From the NCBI RefSeq assembly GCF_002849715.1, contig NZ_CP018863.1:1984001-2048000 (forward strand): a stretch of 64,000 nucleotides of DNA, given 5' to 3'. The translations under genes and the position numbers were made by a program. Origin of the DNA: Arthrobacter crystallopoietes. GTDB lineage: Bacteria > Actinomycetota > Actinomycetes > Actinomycetales > Micrococcaceae. The notes beneath the pieces are model-generated. The model saw only the letters and a list, made by a program, of their open reading frames with translations, did not search any database and was not told the origin of the DNA. Of this stretch, positions 32,638-42,770 are shown in pieces. The stretch's first letter is position 1. Each line of letters begins with the position of its first letter.

Positions 32638-33861
32638 CTAGCGCTCAAGACCGACCTTGGACAGGATTGCAGCCACGGCGGCGCGGGCACCGGTGGAGAG
32701 CGTCGGTTCCATGACCGGGGCGAAGAGCGGCGAATGGTTGACCGGGATGCGTTCTGCGGCCAGCGTTTCCGCCGGATGGCCGCCGAAGAACCAGAAAACG
32801 GAGGGAACGCAAATGGGCTCGACCAGATGGCCGAAGTCTTCCGAGGCCATCACCGGCTCGCCCTCGATGACGCTGGCCTCGCCGAGTTCCTGCCGCAAGG
32901 CTTTGACGACGTCGTCCGTTGCCTGCCGGTCATTGAGGTTCGGCGGGAAGGAGGACAGCACCTCGATGGTGGGTTCGGGCGCGTTGGACGCATCGGCCTC
33001 TGCCTTGATGATCCGGCGCAGCGCCCCGAGCACGGTGTCGCGCACGGATTCGTCGAAGGCACGCACATTGAGGGTGAATTCGGCGCTGGAGGGAATGATG
33101 TTTTCCTTCAAGCCGCCATGGAAGGTGCCGACGGTGACCACGGCCGAGCGGCGGGGATCCACCTCGCGGGACACGATGGTCTGGATGCGGGTGATGATGT
33201 GGGCGCCGAGCACAATGGGATCGATGGAGTCCTGCGGCTGCGAGCCGTGGGACTGCCGGCCGTGCAGAGTGACCTTCCACGAATCCGCCTGAGTCATAGG
33301 GTGGCCGTGCACGTACTGGACGGTGCCCGCCAGCCCCGGCATGACATGCTGGCCGAAGACCACCTCGGGCTTCGGCGCCTTTTCCCACAGGCCGTCCTCC
33401 ACCATCGCCCTGGCGCCCGCCCCGGTTTCCTCGCCGGGCTGGAAAATGAACACGATAGTTCCTGCCCAACGGTCCTTGGCGCCGGCGAGCAGTCGAGCGG
33501 CCGTAAGCAGGGCTGCGGCGTGGGCATCATGGCCGCAGCCGTGCATGACGGGAACTTCGGTTCCGTCCGCCAAGGTGCCGGTAGCGGTGCTGGCAAAGGG
33601 CAGGCCGGTGTCTTCCTTGATCGGCAGCGCGTCGATATCGGCGCGGAACGCCACCACCGGTCCTTCGCCGTTACGCAGCACGCCGACGACGCCGGTGCCG
33701 CCGCAGCTGAAAGTATCGATCCCGCATTGCTCCAGCTCGGCCTGCACCAGTGCGGCGGTCCGGTGCTCCTGCATGGAGAGCTCGGGGTGCTCATGCAGCT
33801 GACGGTAGAGGTCATGCATGCGGGTGCGCTGCTCGTCGGTCAACAGGACAGGTGCTGGCAT
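32638..33861 (-). CDS. M20-family amidohydrolase (peptidase M20D)
   Basis: The protein has 407 residues from the ATG at 33861, five bases after GAGG; a start 48 bases upstream lacks such a site. Zinc ligands are in H-G-C-G-H-D-A-H and the catalytic pair in G-E-E-T-G-A. Members hydrolyse N-acyl amino acids, hippurate or amino-acid conjugates in the cytosol. The lid domain is about residues 185-300. The GC content is high and uniform with the neighbours. Substrate is unknown. Confidence 0.9.
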   Translation of the reverse strand: MPAPVLLTDEQRTRMHDLYRQLHEHPELSMQEHRTAALVQAELEQCGIDTFSCGGTGVVGVLRNGEGPVVAFRADIDALPIKEDTGLPFASTATGTLADGTEVPVMHGCGHDAHAAALLTAARLLAGAKDRWAGTIVFIFQPGEETGAGARAMVEDGLWEKAPKPEVVFGQHVMPGLAGTVQYVHGHPMTQADSWKVTLHGRQSHGSQPQDSIDPIVLGAHIITRIQTIVSREVDPRRSAVVTVGTFHGGLKENIIPSSAEFTLNVRAFDESVRDTVLGALRRIIKAEADASNAPEPTIEVLSSFPPNLNDRQATDDVVKALRQELGEASVIEGEPVMASEDFGHLVEPICVPSVFWFFGGHPAETLAAERIPVNHSPLFAPVMEPTLSTGARAAVAAILSKVGLER

Positions 33862-33963
33862 TTTTTCCTCGGTTTCTCCAGGCGCTTCCACGGCAGTAGG
33901 CTGCGGCACAAGGCGCCTGCCCTCAAGCGGAGGCCGCGGTTCGACTCATCGTAACAACGAAAA

Positions 33964-33999
33964 CGCGACCCTCCGCCGTCGTCACGGTGGAGGGTCGCG
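33964..33999 (-). terminator. Terminator after SDR with CCGCCGTCGT core
   Basis: CGCGACCCTCCGCCG (33964-33978) pairs with CGGTGGAGGGTCGCG (33985-33999), one G-T pair, around six bases. It follows the minus-strand SDR stop at 34022. Its arm is nearly the same as at 30777-30788. Confidence 0.75.
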
Positions 34000-34021
34000 C
34001 TGTCAGTTGTGCCGGGAGTCC

Positions 34022-34804
34022 TTAGTACTTGTAGGACTGGCCGCCGTCGATCGGGATGACCGCGGCTTTGATGAAGGCCGCGTCGCCGGAGAGAAGGAAG
34101 GCGACCAGGTGGCCGACCTCTTCGGGCTTGCCGAAGCGCTTCATCGGGTTGGGCTCAACGAAGCCCTTGCCGACCTCTTCCCAGTTCTCCGGGTCGATCT
34201 GCTTGAGCGAGCCCTCGACCATCGGGGTCATGATGGCACCCGGAGCGATGGCGTTGATCTGCACGCCGTACTGTCCGTACTCGACGCCCGAGTTGCGGGT
34301 GAGGCCGACGACGCCGTGCTTGGAAGCGGCGTAGCCGGACTGGTTGCCGACGCCGCGGATGCCGCCGACGGAAGCGGTGTTCACGATCGAGCCGGAGCCC
34401 TGTTCCTTCATGACCTTCAGGACGTGCTTGAGACCGTAGAAGACACCGTTGAGGTTGATGCTGACAACCTTGGAGAACTCATCGGAGCCGTAGTCCTCGG
34501 TGGGATTCTGCTTGCCTTCGATACCGGCGTTGTTGAAGAACCCGTCGATCCGGCCGAAGCGCTTGACGGCCTCGGCGACATAGTTCTCGACCTCGGACTC
34601 GTTGGCAACGTTGGCGGTAACGTTCAGCACCTCGGCATTGGGTGCGACCTGGCGGATTTCCTCCGCGGTCTCCTTCAGGCCGGCCTCGTTCAGATCCACC
34701 AGGGTCAGCTTGCCCTCTTCCTTGGCGACCTGGAGTGCCGCCGCACGGCCGAGCCCGGATCCGGCGCCGGTGATAATGACGGATTTACCTGAGAACCTTT
34801 GCAT
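34022..34804 (-). CDS. Short-chain dehydrogenase
   Basis: The protein has 260 residues from the ATG at 34804. T-G-A-G-S-G-L-G (12-19), N-N-A-G (91-94) and catalytic S145, Y158 and K162 (G-Y-A-A-S-K) are all present; D37 after strand 2 favours NAD. It is divergent from the GH13 enzyme. Between the two starts lie a 243-base region with a short palindrome, CGCAT-ga-ATGCG (34864-34875). Substrate is unknown; it belongs to the large 3-oxoacyl/glucose dehydrogenase-like group. Confidence 0.9.
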   Translation of the reverse strand: MQRFSGKSVIITGAGSGLGRAAALQVAKEEGKLTLVDLNEAGLKETAEEIRQVAPNAEVLNVTANVANESEVENYVAEAVKRFGRIDGFFNNAGIEGKQNPTEDYGSDEFSKVVSINLNGVFYGLKHVLKVMKEQGSGSIVNTASVGGIRGVGNQSGYAASKHGVVGLTRNSGVEYGQYGVQINAIAPGAIMTPMVEGSLKQIDPENWEEVGKGFVEPNPMKRFGKPEEVGHLVAFLLSGDAAFIKAAVIPIDGGQSYKY

Positions 34805-35047
34805 GTTCTGCCTTCTTTCCCATTCGATGGACCGGCTGGTTGGCCGACCGCTATCTATGCAAACGCATGAATGCGGGCTAATCATCCAAAATCGGATGTG
34901 ACTCTGCGGACATTACGCCGCCACGCCGCGGTTTTGTCCGTTGCACACCCGATTGCGGAGGTGCACTGGTTTGGTTTCCCTGCGTCTGGCAGTGTGGAAG
35001 AAGTCAGTACTGGCCGGTGCCTGCAGGATGATCAAGGAGATATCTCG

Positions 35048-37393
35048 ATGGTCGATTCGCTTTCTTCGACGGAACACCTTGACGACGGTTCTGGTGGCGG
35101 CTCCGAAGCTGCCGACCCGGATGCCGTGCAGGAGGAGGCGCTTGAGGCGCACATCTCGGAGATCAACTTCGACGAGCAGTTCTATCCGGCTCGTCCGCGG
35201 GCTTTGCGCCCCAAGGCTCGGCGGCGCCACTTCAATCCGGGCCAGCCGCCGTTCGAGCCGGATGCCCGCAACACTGTTTATGTGGAGTGGCTGCGCAACC
35301 AGTCCATGCTCGGCGACGCCAAGGTGCTGGGCCGCCAGCTTTCGGGCCAGGCCAGCATGTGGCAGAACCCCTTCGCCTGGCCGAACCCGCGGGCCGCGGT
35401 GGAGCGGGCCTCGGTGTGGTTTACCGCCTACCCGCTGTCCTTCATGACCAAGCCCGGGCAGTCTTTCCTCGGGGCCTTGGGGGATCCTGGTCTGTGGGAG
35501 GCATTCGAGCAGATCGGCATCAACGCCATCCACACCGGACCCGTGAAACTGGCCGGCGGGCTCTCTGGCTGGGAGCAGACGCCGAGCGTGGACGGCCACT
35601 TCGACCGGATCAGCATGGCCATCGATCCGATGTTCGGCACCGAGGACGAGTTCCGCGAGATGTGCCAGGTCGCCAACGACCACGGCGGAACCATTGTGGA
35701 TGACATCGTGCCCGGACATACCGGCAAGGGTGCGGACTTCCGGCTGGCCGAGATGAACTTCCGCGACTACCCGGGCATTTACCACATGATCGACATCCCC
35801 GAGTCGGACTGGCACCTGCTGCCGGAGGTGCCCGAGGGCGAAGACGCGGTCAATATCGACGCCGAAACCGAACGCGCCCTCCAGAAGGCCGGGTACATCA
35901 TCGGCGAACTGCAGCGGGTCATTTTCTATGAGCCCGGAGTCAAGGAGACCAACTGGAGCGCCACCGGCCCGGTCCTGGACGTTACCGGCCAGATGCGGCG
36001 GTGGGTGTACCTGCACTATTTCAAGGCGGGCCAGCCGTCCATCAACTGGCTGGATCCCACCTTCTCAGGCATGCGCCTGGTGATGGGCGACGCCCTGCAC
36101 TCGCTGGTGGACCTGGGCACCGGCGCGCTGCGGCTGGATGCCAACGGCTTCCTGGGCGTGGAGAAGAGTGCCGAGGAAACGCCGGGCTGGTCCGAGGGCC
36201 ATCCCATTTCCGAGGCCGCGAACCAGATCATCGGCAGCATGGTCCGCAAGGTCGGCGGCTTCACGTTCCAGGAACTGAACCTGAGCATTGACGACATCAA
36301 GTCCACCTCCGCCAATGGCCCCGACCTGTCCTACGACTTTGTCACCCGCCCCGGCTACCACCACGCCCTGGTCACCGCGGATACCGAATTCCTCCGGCTG
36401 ACCCTGCGTCTGGCCATGGAGATCGGCGTGGACCAGGCCTCCCTGGTCCACGCGCTGCAGAACCATGACGAACTGACCTACGAACTGGTGCACTTCACCA
36501 CCAAGCACAAAGACGATATCTATGAGCTCGACGGCGAGGAACTGACCGGCGCGGAACTGGCCCTTAAAGTGCAGCAGACCTTGCGGGACGGCATTACCGG
36601 GGAGGCCGCACCTTATAACTTGGTCTTCACGGCCAACGGCATTGCGTGTACGACGGCGAGCGTGATCACCGCGGTGCTGGGCATCAAGGACCTGAGCACC
36701 ATCACGCCGGAGCAGACCATCGAGGTCCGCAAGGTGCACCTGTTGCTGGCCATGTACAACGCGCTGCAGCCGGGCGTCTTCGCGCTCTCCGGGTGGGACC
36801 TGTGCGGCATGCTGACGCTGGACCGGTCGCAGGTGGCCCCGCTGCTGTCCCGCGGCGACACCCGCTGGATCAACCGGGGCGCCCACGACCTGATGGGAGT
36901 CAACCACACCGGACAGGCTCCGACCTCCGGAATGCCCAAGGCCGTCAGCCTGTACGGGACGTTGCCGGACCAGCTCGCGGACGAGTCCTCTTTCGCGCGG
37001 CAGCTAGCCAAAATTCTGGCCGTCCGGGAGCAGTACGGCATCGCCAAGAGCGCCCTGCTCGATGTTCCGGACGTCTCACACCGCGGCATGCTGGTCATGG
37101 TGCACCAGCTGGAATCGGGCGATTGCGAAGTCACCGTCCTGAACTTCTCTGACCAGGAGATGGCCGGCACGGTGCGCTCCGAGCAGTTGGAAACCGGAGC
37201 CTTGGTGACCGATCTGTTCAGCGGTGAAGAGGTGGGCAGTGTGGATGATCTGCACAGCTTCTATATCCAGCTGGAGCCGTACCAGGGAACCGCGCTGCTG
37301 GTGACCCTGCCCGAAGAAGAGGAGCCGGACACGGAGGCGGCGGCTGAGGCGGAAGCAGGCGCGGACAGGGACGCGGGCACGGCTGCCGGCTGA
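35048..37393 (+). CDS. GH13 trehalose synthase / maltose glucosyltransferase-like enzyme
   Basis: The protein has 781 residues; AAGGAGA lies seven bases before the ATG. A GH13 catalytic barrel is evident, with the nucleophile Asp in L-R-L-D-A-N-G-F, the acid Glu in F-Q-E-L-N and the transition-state Asp in Q-N-H-D-E. It differs from common TreS by an N-terminal extension of about 90 polar residues and by T-G-P-V-K near the start of the barrel. It resembles the trehalose-synthase-like group found in Arthrobacter and rhizobia. It likely interconverts maltose and trehalose or transfers glucosyl units. The C-terminus is Glu/Ala-rich. Confidence 0.8.
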   Translation: MVDSLSSTEHLDDGSGGGSEAADPDAVQEEALEAHISEINFDEQFYPARPRALRPKARRRHFNPGQPPFEPDARNTVYVEWLRNQSMLGDAKVLGRQLSGQASMWQNPFAWPNPRAAVERASVWFTAYPLSFMTKPGQSFLGALGDPGLWEAFEQIGINAIHTGPVKLAGGLSGWEQTPSVDGHFDRISMAIDPMFGTEDEFREMCQVANDHGGTIVDDIVPGHTGKGADFRLAEMNFRDYPGIYHMIDIPESDWHLLPEVPEGEDAVNIDAETERALQKAGYIIGELQRVIFYEPGVKETNWSATGPVLDVTGQMRRWVYLHYFKAGQPSINWLDPTFSGMRLVMGDALHSLVDLGTGALRLDANGFLGVEKSAEETPGWSEGHPISEAANQIIGSMVRKVGGFTFQELNLSIDDIKSTSANGPDLSYDFVTRPGYHHALVTADTEFLRLTLRLAMEIGVDQASLVHALQNHDELTYELVHFTTKHKDDIYELDGEELTGAELALKVQQTLRDGITGEAAPYNLVFTANGIACTTASVITAVLGIKDLSTITPEQTIEVRKVHLLLAMYNALQPGVFALSGWDLCGMLTLDRSQVAPLLSRGDTRWINRGAHDLMGVNHTGQAPTSGMPKAVSLYGTLPDQLADESSFARQLAKILAVREQYGIAKSALLDVPDVSHRGMLVMVHQLESGDCEVTVLNFSDQEMAGTVRSEQLETGALVTDLFSGEEVGSVDDLHSFYIQLEPYQGTALLVTLPEEEEPDTEAAAEAEAGADRDAGTAAG

Positions 37394-37562
37394 GCCTGCG
37401 GCGCAGGCACGTCAGCCCCTGTCACGTCCTGATCTGGGGTAATGCCCAGCGCGCTCCGAATGTGACCAGCATCTCACATGAAAACGCGGTAGGCGGGGAA
37501 CCGGTTCGGTGGAACCGGCGTTACCTTTCCGTAACTTTGCCTACCCGAAGTGTGTGTGAAAT

Positions 37563-38474
37563 ATGGCTGAAGACTCCTCCGCCGAAGATAAGCCGAAACT
37601 CCTCGGCCTCAACGGTGCCCAAACTATTGCCTCCGCCCTGGCCGCTGTGACCTCGGCCTTCGCGGGTTCCTTCCTCGGTGTCGCGGGAACGCTGATCGGC
37701 GCTGCCCTTGGTTCGGTCATCGCCACGGTTGCCGCAGCCATCTACGCCAGGACGCTGAGTTCCGCCGCCGTCGCGGCCCGGAAGACCCTGCCCGTGCCGC
37801 GGCTGCGCGGCCTGCGCAACGGCGGCTTGCCTGCGAGCGACGACGGAACCGAGCGCGCCGGTGTTCCCAGTGCCGTCGCGGATTTCAAGGCCAAGCTCAC
37901 TGCCCGCCGCTTTACGCCCCGGACCTGGGTGAAGATCGGAGTGGTCAGCGCAGCCTCCTTCCTGATCGCCATGGCAGGCATCACGATGATCGAACTGGGA
38001 ACCAGCAAGCCCATTTCGGCTTTGGTTGCATCGTCGACCAGCAGCACCCCGGCCGCCGAGCAGCAGACAACCTTGGGCCGCGTCCTGACCGGAACCGCGG
38101 CCCCGGCCGAGGACGGAAGCGAAACCACGGAGCCCGGCGAGGCTGAGCCCGGGCAGGTCGACGACGGCGCCGGCCAGACCGGGACTACAGGCGAGACCTC
38201 CGGTGATACCTCCGGAACAGACGGATCAGCAATGGTCGAGGACCCGGCCACCGACCAGACCGACGGCACGGGGCCGGTGGAGACCGTGCCCGAACCGGTT
38301 CCGGCGCCCGGCTCCGAAACGGGCGAAGTAGCGGAGCCGGAAGTCGTCACCGACTCCGGCGCTGGCCAGCAGGATGCCGGGCAGGAAGCCGTGCCGGACG
38401 ACAGTGGCGCCGTCGATCCGGCACCCGTGGACAGCGGTCTGACCGAAGGCGACCAGACCGGCACCGAGCAATAA
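37563..38474 (+). CDS. Membrane protein of unknown function with long acidic extracellular tail
   Basis: The protein has 303 residues and two hydrophobic regions: a double Ala/Gly-rich hairpin at about 17-62 and a single helix at about 118-142 (V-S-A-A-S-F-L-I-A-M-A-G). The C-terminal 155 residues are low-complexity, rich in Thr, Gly, Glu, Asp and Pro with no cysteine, as in cell-wall-spanning stalks. I recognise no domain. The topology suggests a short cytosolic N-terminus, a basic loop between the membrane parts and an outside tail. It has no obvious partner; a terminator follows. Confidence 0.75.
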   Translation: MAEDSSAEDKPKLLGLNGAQTIASALAAVTSAFAGSFLGVAGTLIGAALGSVIATVAAAIYARTLSSAAVAARKTLPVPRLRGLRNGGLPASDDGTERAGVPSAVADFKAKLTARRFTPRTWVKIGVVSAASFLIAMAGITMIELGTSKPISALVASSTSSTPAAEQQTTLGRVLTGTAAPAEDGSETTEPGEAEPGQVDDGAGQTGTTGETSGDTSGTDGSAMVEDPATDQTDGTGPVETVPEPVPAPGSETGEVAEPEVVTDSGAGQQDAGQEAVPDDSGAVDPAPVDSGLTEGDQTGTEQ

Positions 38475-38486
38475 GGCCTGCCCAGG

Positions 38487-38518
38487 CGACGCCGGCACTC
38501 AGGTGAGTGCCGGCGTCG
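38487..38518 (+). terminator. Terminator after the membrane protein gene
   Basis: CGACGCCGGCACTCA (38487-38501) pairs with TGAGTGCCGGCGTCG (38504-38518) perfectly. The tight turn probably opens to a CAGGTG-type loop. It starts 12 bases after the stop codon. Confidence 0.75.
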
Positions 38519-38568
38519 TACATCGTCTGCAGCGGATCCGCCGCTGACTAGGCAGTAAAGAAATGATG

Positions 38569-38598
38569 TTGCGTTAGCTCCTCGCGTGCCGCTAATCT
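38569..38598 (+). promoter_or_regulatory. Candidate sigma-A promoter for the glycine riboswitch transcript
   Basis: TTGCGT (38569-38574) and TAATCT (38593-38598) are separated by 18 bases and lie about 45 bases ahead of the first aptamer. Both differ by two bases from the consensus. It is the best match in the gap. Confidence 0.45.
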
Positions 38599-38641
38599 GT
38601 GTGAGGCGGGTCACGAAGCTGTGGCCCAACGCTTTTGATCT

Positions 38642-38830
38642 GCGGCGGGAGAGTCCTGCCGGTACGTTCGTCAGGCGCCGTAGGAGCAACTCCTCCCCAG
38701 GAATCTCTCAGGCCCACGTACCGCCGCGGCTAGGCAACTCTGGAAAGCAGCCGGGCAACCGGCTCACCGACGGTGCAAGCGGCCCCCACGGGGGCGGCGG
38801 AAACTCTCAGGTCCCAGACAGAGCGGGGAG
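38642..38830 (+). ncRNA. Tandem glycine riboswitch
   Basis: Two glycine aptamers are visible in series. The first (about 38642-38743) holds G-G-G-A-G-A-G-T-C, G-G-A-G-C-A-A, C-C-C-C-A-G-G-A-A-T-C-T-C-T-C-A-G-G and A-C-T-C-T-G-G-A. The second (about 38744-38830) holds C-A-C-C-G-A-C-G-G-T-G-C-A-A, G-G-A-A-A-C-T-C-T-C-A-G-G and A-G-A-C-A-G-A-G. The linker is very short, as in cooperative tandem glycine riboswitches. It lies 52 bases before glyA and should turn on glyA and probably cycA when glycine is high. The expression platform is not clear; there is no obvious terminator, so translational control is possible. Confidence 0.93.
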
Positions 38831-38882
38831 GAACCCGAATCATCGTGGCGTGTTGTGCGCTGCCTGAAATATGGAGTTCCTT

Positions 38883-40214
<1,332 letters not shown>

Positions 40215-40251
40215 CCGGGACTGGCAGGGACCGCGGGGCCCCTGCCCAGGG

Positions 40252-40281
40252 GCCGGCCGCATACATGGGGAAGCGGCCGGC
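40252..40281 (+). terminator. Intercistronic hairpin between glyA and cycA
   Basis: GCCGGCCGC (40252-40260) pairs perfectly with GCGGCCGGC (40273-40281) around a 12-base loop; a second, smaller CCCCTG/CAGGGG stem lies just upstream (about 40240-40251). No T-run follows, so it is more likely an mRNA-processing or partial-termination element that lowers cycA output than a full terminator. Confidence 0.45.
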
Positions 40282-40359
40282 GCCCTGACCAACCTGCATG
40301 CAACCCACAACCAGGGCCATGCAGCCATGCGAAATATCCTCGCTCTGAAGGAGTAGTAA

Positions 40360-41820
40360 ATGAAAGATGCAACAGTGCAGTCATCCGGGGCACCCCATCT
40401 GGAAAGACAGCTGAGCAACCGCCACATCCAGCTGATTGCGATCGGCGGTGCCATCGGCACGGGGCTTTTCATGGGCTCGGGGAAAACGATCTCCGCGGCC
40501 GGACCCTCCGTCATCTTCGTCTACATGATCATCGGCTTCATGCTGTTCTTCGTGATGCGGGCGATGGGCGAGCTGCTGCTGTCCAATCTGCATTACAAGT
40601 CCTTCAGCGACTTCGCGGGCGACCTGCTCGGCCCCTGGGCCGGATTCTTTACCGGCTGGACCTACTGGTTCTGCTGGGTCGTGACCGGCATTGCCGACGT
40701 CATCGCCATCGCCGGCTACGCCAACGAACTGGTTCCAGGCATCCCGCTGTGGATTCCGGGCGTGTTCACGATCGCCGTCCTGCTGGTGCTGAACCTGGTC
40801 ACGGTCAAGGCCTTCGGCGAGACCGAGTTCTGGTTCGCGCTGATCAAGATCGTCGCCATTGTGGCCCTGATCCTCACGGGTCTGTACATGATCCTTTCGG
40901 GCTTCAAGTCCGAGGCCGGCCCGGCCACTGTCGAAAACCTGTGGATCCACGGCGGCTTCTTCCCCAATGAGTTCATGGGCTTCGTGGCCGGCTTCCAGAT
41001 CGCCGTGTTCGCCTTCGTGGGCATCGAACTGGTGGGTACCACCGCTGCCGAGACCAAGGATCCCGAGAAGAACCTGCCCAAGGCCATCAACTCGATTCCG
41101 GTCCGCATCCTGCTCTTCTATGTAGGTGCACTCATCATCCTCATGGCAGTCACTCCCTGGACCCAGTTCGAGGCCGGACACAGCCCCTTCATCGGCATGT
41201 TCTCGCTGGCCGGGCTGGGCATGGCAGCTACGGTGATCAACCTGGTGGTCCTGACCTCCGCCATGTCGAGCGCCAACTCCGGCATCTACTCAACTTCGCG
41301 CATGGTCTTCGGCCTGGCGCAGGACGGCGACGCTCCGTCGATCTTCAGCAAGCTGTCGGTGCAGAAGGTGCCGCGCAACGCGCTGTTCCTGACCTGTGTG
41401 CTGCTGTTCTCGTCCGTGGCCCTGCTCTACGCCGGTGACGACGTCGGCAAGGCCTTTGGCATGGTGACCACGGTTTCCGCCGTGTGCTTCATGTTCGTCT
41501 GGTCCATCATCCTGGCCAGCTACCTTGCCTTCCGCAAGCGCCGGCCCGGCCTGCATCAGGCTTCCAAGTTCAAGATGCCCGGTGGCCCGGTCATGGTGTG
41601 GGTGGTCTTCGCATTCTTCGGCTTCGTGCTGTGGGCGCTGACCACACAGCCGGATACGTTGCTGGCCCTGCTGATCACGCCCATCTGGTTCGCAGTGCTG
41701 GGCGCCGCGTGGGCGATCCTGCGCCGCAACCCGCTGCATGCAGCCCGCTACGAAACGTTCAAGGCAGGCGTCATCGCAGACCACGCCGAGGTGAAGGAAA
41801 CCGCCTCCGTTTCCAGCTAA
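40360..41820 (+). CDS. cycA: D-serine/D-alanine/glycine permease, CycA-type
   Basis: The protein has 486 residues. It follows the E. coli CycA sequence closely along its length, e.g. I-A-I-G-G-A-I-G-T-G-L-F-M-G-S-G-K at 29-45 and F-A-F-V-G-I-E-L-V-G-T-T-A-A-E-T-K-D near 221-238, and is clearly an APC-superfamily permease with twelve membrane segments. It takes up glycine, D-alanine and D-serine with protons. GAAGGAG precedes the ATG. It is downstream of the glycine riboswitch and glyA, so import and use of glycine look co-induced by glycine. The stop codon lies in the first of two 17-base tandem repeats. Confidence 0.93.
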   Translation: MKDATVQSSGAPHLERQLSNRHIQLIAIGGAIGTGLFMGSGKTISAAGPSVIFVYMIIGFMLFFVMRAMGELLLSNLHYKSFSDFAGDLLGPWAGFFTGWTYWFCWVVTGIADVIAIAGYANELVPGIPLWIPGVFTIAVLLVLNLVTVKAFGETEFWFALIKIVAIVALILTGLYMILSGFKSEAGPATVENLWIHGGFFPNEFMGFVAGFQIAVFAFVGIELVGTTAAETKDPEKNLPKAINSIPVRILLFYVGALIILMAVTPWTQFEAGHSPFIGMFSLAGLGMAATVINLVVLTSAMSSANSGIYSTSRMVFGLAQDGDAPSIFSKLSVQKVPRNALFLTCVLLFSSVALLYAGDDVGKAFGMVTTVSAVCFMFVWSIILASYLAFRKRRPGLHQASKFKMPGGPVMVWVVFAFFGFVLWALTTQPDTLLALLITPIWFAVLGAAWAILRRNPLHAARYETFKAGVIADHAEVKETASVSS

Positions 41821-41850
41821 CGACGGCGGAAAACTAACGACGGCGGAAAA
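41817..41850 (+). repeat. Two tandem copies of CTAACGACGGCGGAAAA
   Basis: The 17-base unit occurs at 41817-41833 and again, with no gap, at 41834-41850, identical. The cycA stop codon TAA is within copy 1. The reverse complement of the unit, TTTTCCGCCGTCGTTAG, carries the same core as the hairpins at 10064, 30783 and 33973. Confidence 0.9.
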
Positions 41851-41861
41851 GCGGCTACCTG

Positions 41862-41902
41862 ACGGCGGCCGGGCATGGTGAATCCACCTGCCCGGCCGCC
41901 GT
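41862..41902. terminator. Bidirectional terminator downstream of cycA
   Basis: ACGGCGGCCGGGCA (41862-41875) pairs perfectly with TGCCCGGCCGCCGT (41889-41902). It lies between convergent cycA and the small minus-strand gene at 41912 and can serve both. Confidence 0.8.
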
Positions 41903-41911
41903 TCCGGCTTT

Positions 41912-42196
41912 CTAGAGCCGCCAAGCGGACTGGTAGCCGGTGTGGGTTTGGTAGGGGAGCGCCATGTGCTGCAGGAAGGTCAGCATGTAGTCGTAGTCGC
42001 TGGCGGGTTCGTGGTCCCAGTCAACGTCCCTCACATGGGCGATCATCCGCCGCTTGGCATCGCACTCGGCCAGATTCTGTATCAGGTGGTGCCGCAGGAC
42101 CGTTTGTCCCACCATGCCGACATCGGTCATCAGCGCCCGTATCCGAGCCTCGTCCTGCTGGATCTTGGCGAGCAGGAAATCGATAAGATCACCCAT
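41912..42196 (-). CDS. Small DUF6221-like protein
   Basis: The protein has 94 residues from the ATG at 42196 (M-G-D-L-I-D-F-L); an in-frame ATG 18 bases upstream is also possible and neither has a clear ribosome site. The pattern M-x-D-L-x-x-F-L-x-A-x-x-x-x-D-E, then H-L-x-x-N-L-A-E-C-D-A-K-R-R-M-I, fits the DUF6221 family of small actinobacterial proteins, often found in phage-like or accessory regions and of unknown function. W/Y/H-rich C-terminus. It is divergent from the deaminase gene, 54 bases away. Confidence 0.7.
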   Translation of the reverse strand: MGDLIDFLLAKIQQDEARIRALMTDVGMVGQTVLRHHLIQNLAECDAKRRMIAHVRDVDWDHEPASDYDYMLTFLQHMALPYQTHTGYQSAWRL

Positions 42197-42250
42197 GTGG
42201 CCATCTTGGACCATTCGGTGGGTTCAAGGCCATGGGCCATAATCGAGACC

Positions 42251-42742
42251 ATGGGTATCACCGAGACAGATCTTGAGCACCTGCGCCGCTGCGTCGAGCT
42301 GGCACGCGAAGCACTCGAGGATGGCGACGAGCCGTTCGGCTCAGTCCTTGTCGACGCAGGGGGCCACGTACTTTTCGAGGACAGAAACCGGGTCAAGGAT
42401 GGCGACCAGACGCGGCATCCGGAGTTCGAGATCGCGCGCTGGGCTGCTAGCAACATGGACCCGGCGGATCGTGCCGCGGCCACGGTCTACACCTCCGGCG
42501 AGCACTGCCCGATGTGCTCGGCCGCGCACGCCTGGGTCCGCTTGGGGCGGATTGTCTACGCGGCATCCTCCGAGCAGCTTGGCAACTGGCTGAAGGAGTG
42601 GGAAGTGGCACCGGGGCCGGTCAACCCATTGCCCGTCCAGACCATCGCCCCCGGAGTGGAGGTGGACGGACCGGCAATGGAGCTGGCTGAAGACGTCCAG
42701 GCGCTGCACCGGAAGTTCCACTTCCCCCAAGACCCTGCCTAG
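42251..42742 (+). CDS. Cytidine/nucleoside deaminase-family protein
   Basis: The protein has 163 residues from the ATG at 42251. The zinc site is H-P-E (with the catalytic Glu, about 58-60) and H-C-P-M-C (about 85-89), as in the cytidine/guanine deaminase superfamily; the usual P-C-x-x-C is H-C-P-M-C here. The family hydrolytically deaminates nucleosides or bases in the cytosol. It is not TadA by length and lacks tRNA-binding features, so guanine- or cytosine-type activity is more likely. A quinone-reductase-like gene follows 28 bases downstream. Confidence 0.85.
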   Translation: MGITETDLEHLRRCVELAREALEDGDEPFGSVLVDAGGHVLFEDRNRVKDGDQTRHPEFEIARWAASNMDPADRAAATVYTSGEHCPMCSAAHAWVRLGRIVYAASSEQLGNWLKEWEVAPGPVNPLPVQTIAPGVEVDGPAMELAEDVQALHRKFHFPQDPA

Positions 42743-42770
42743 TTCCCGGCAGGGACCCCTGAATACACAT

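Noticed and set aside
30874..33954. A 1026-codon open frame on the plus strand
   Set aside because: It runs antisense through the butanediol dehydrogenase, TRIC and M20 genes, which have full motifs. It is rich in His, Gly, Arg and Asp as expected for a shadow of high-GC codons, and shows no domain.
34864..34875. CGCAT-ga-ATGCG palindrome between SDR and GH13 genes
   Set aside because: Arms are only five bases and no second copy or linked regulator was found, so it is mentioned under the SDR but not called as a site.
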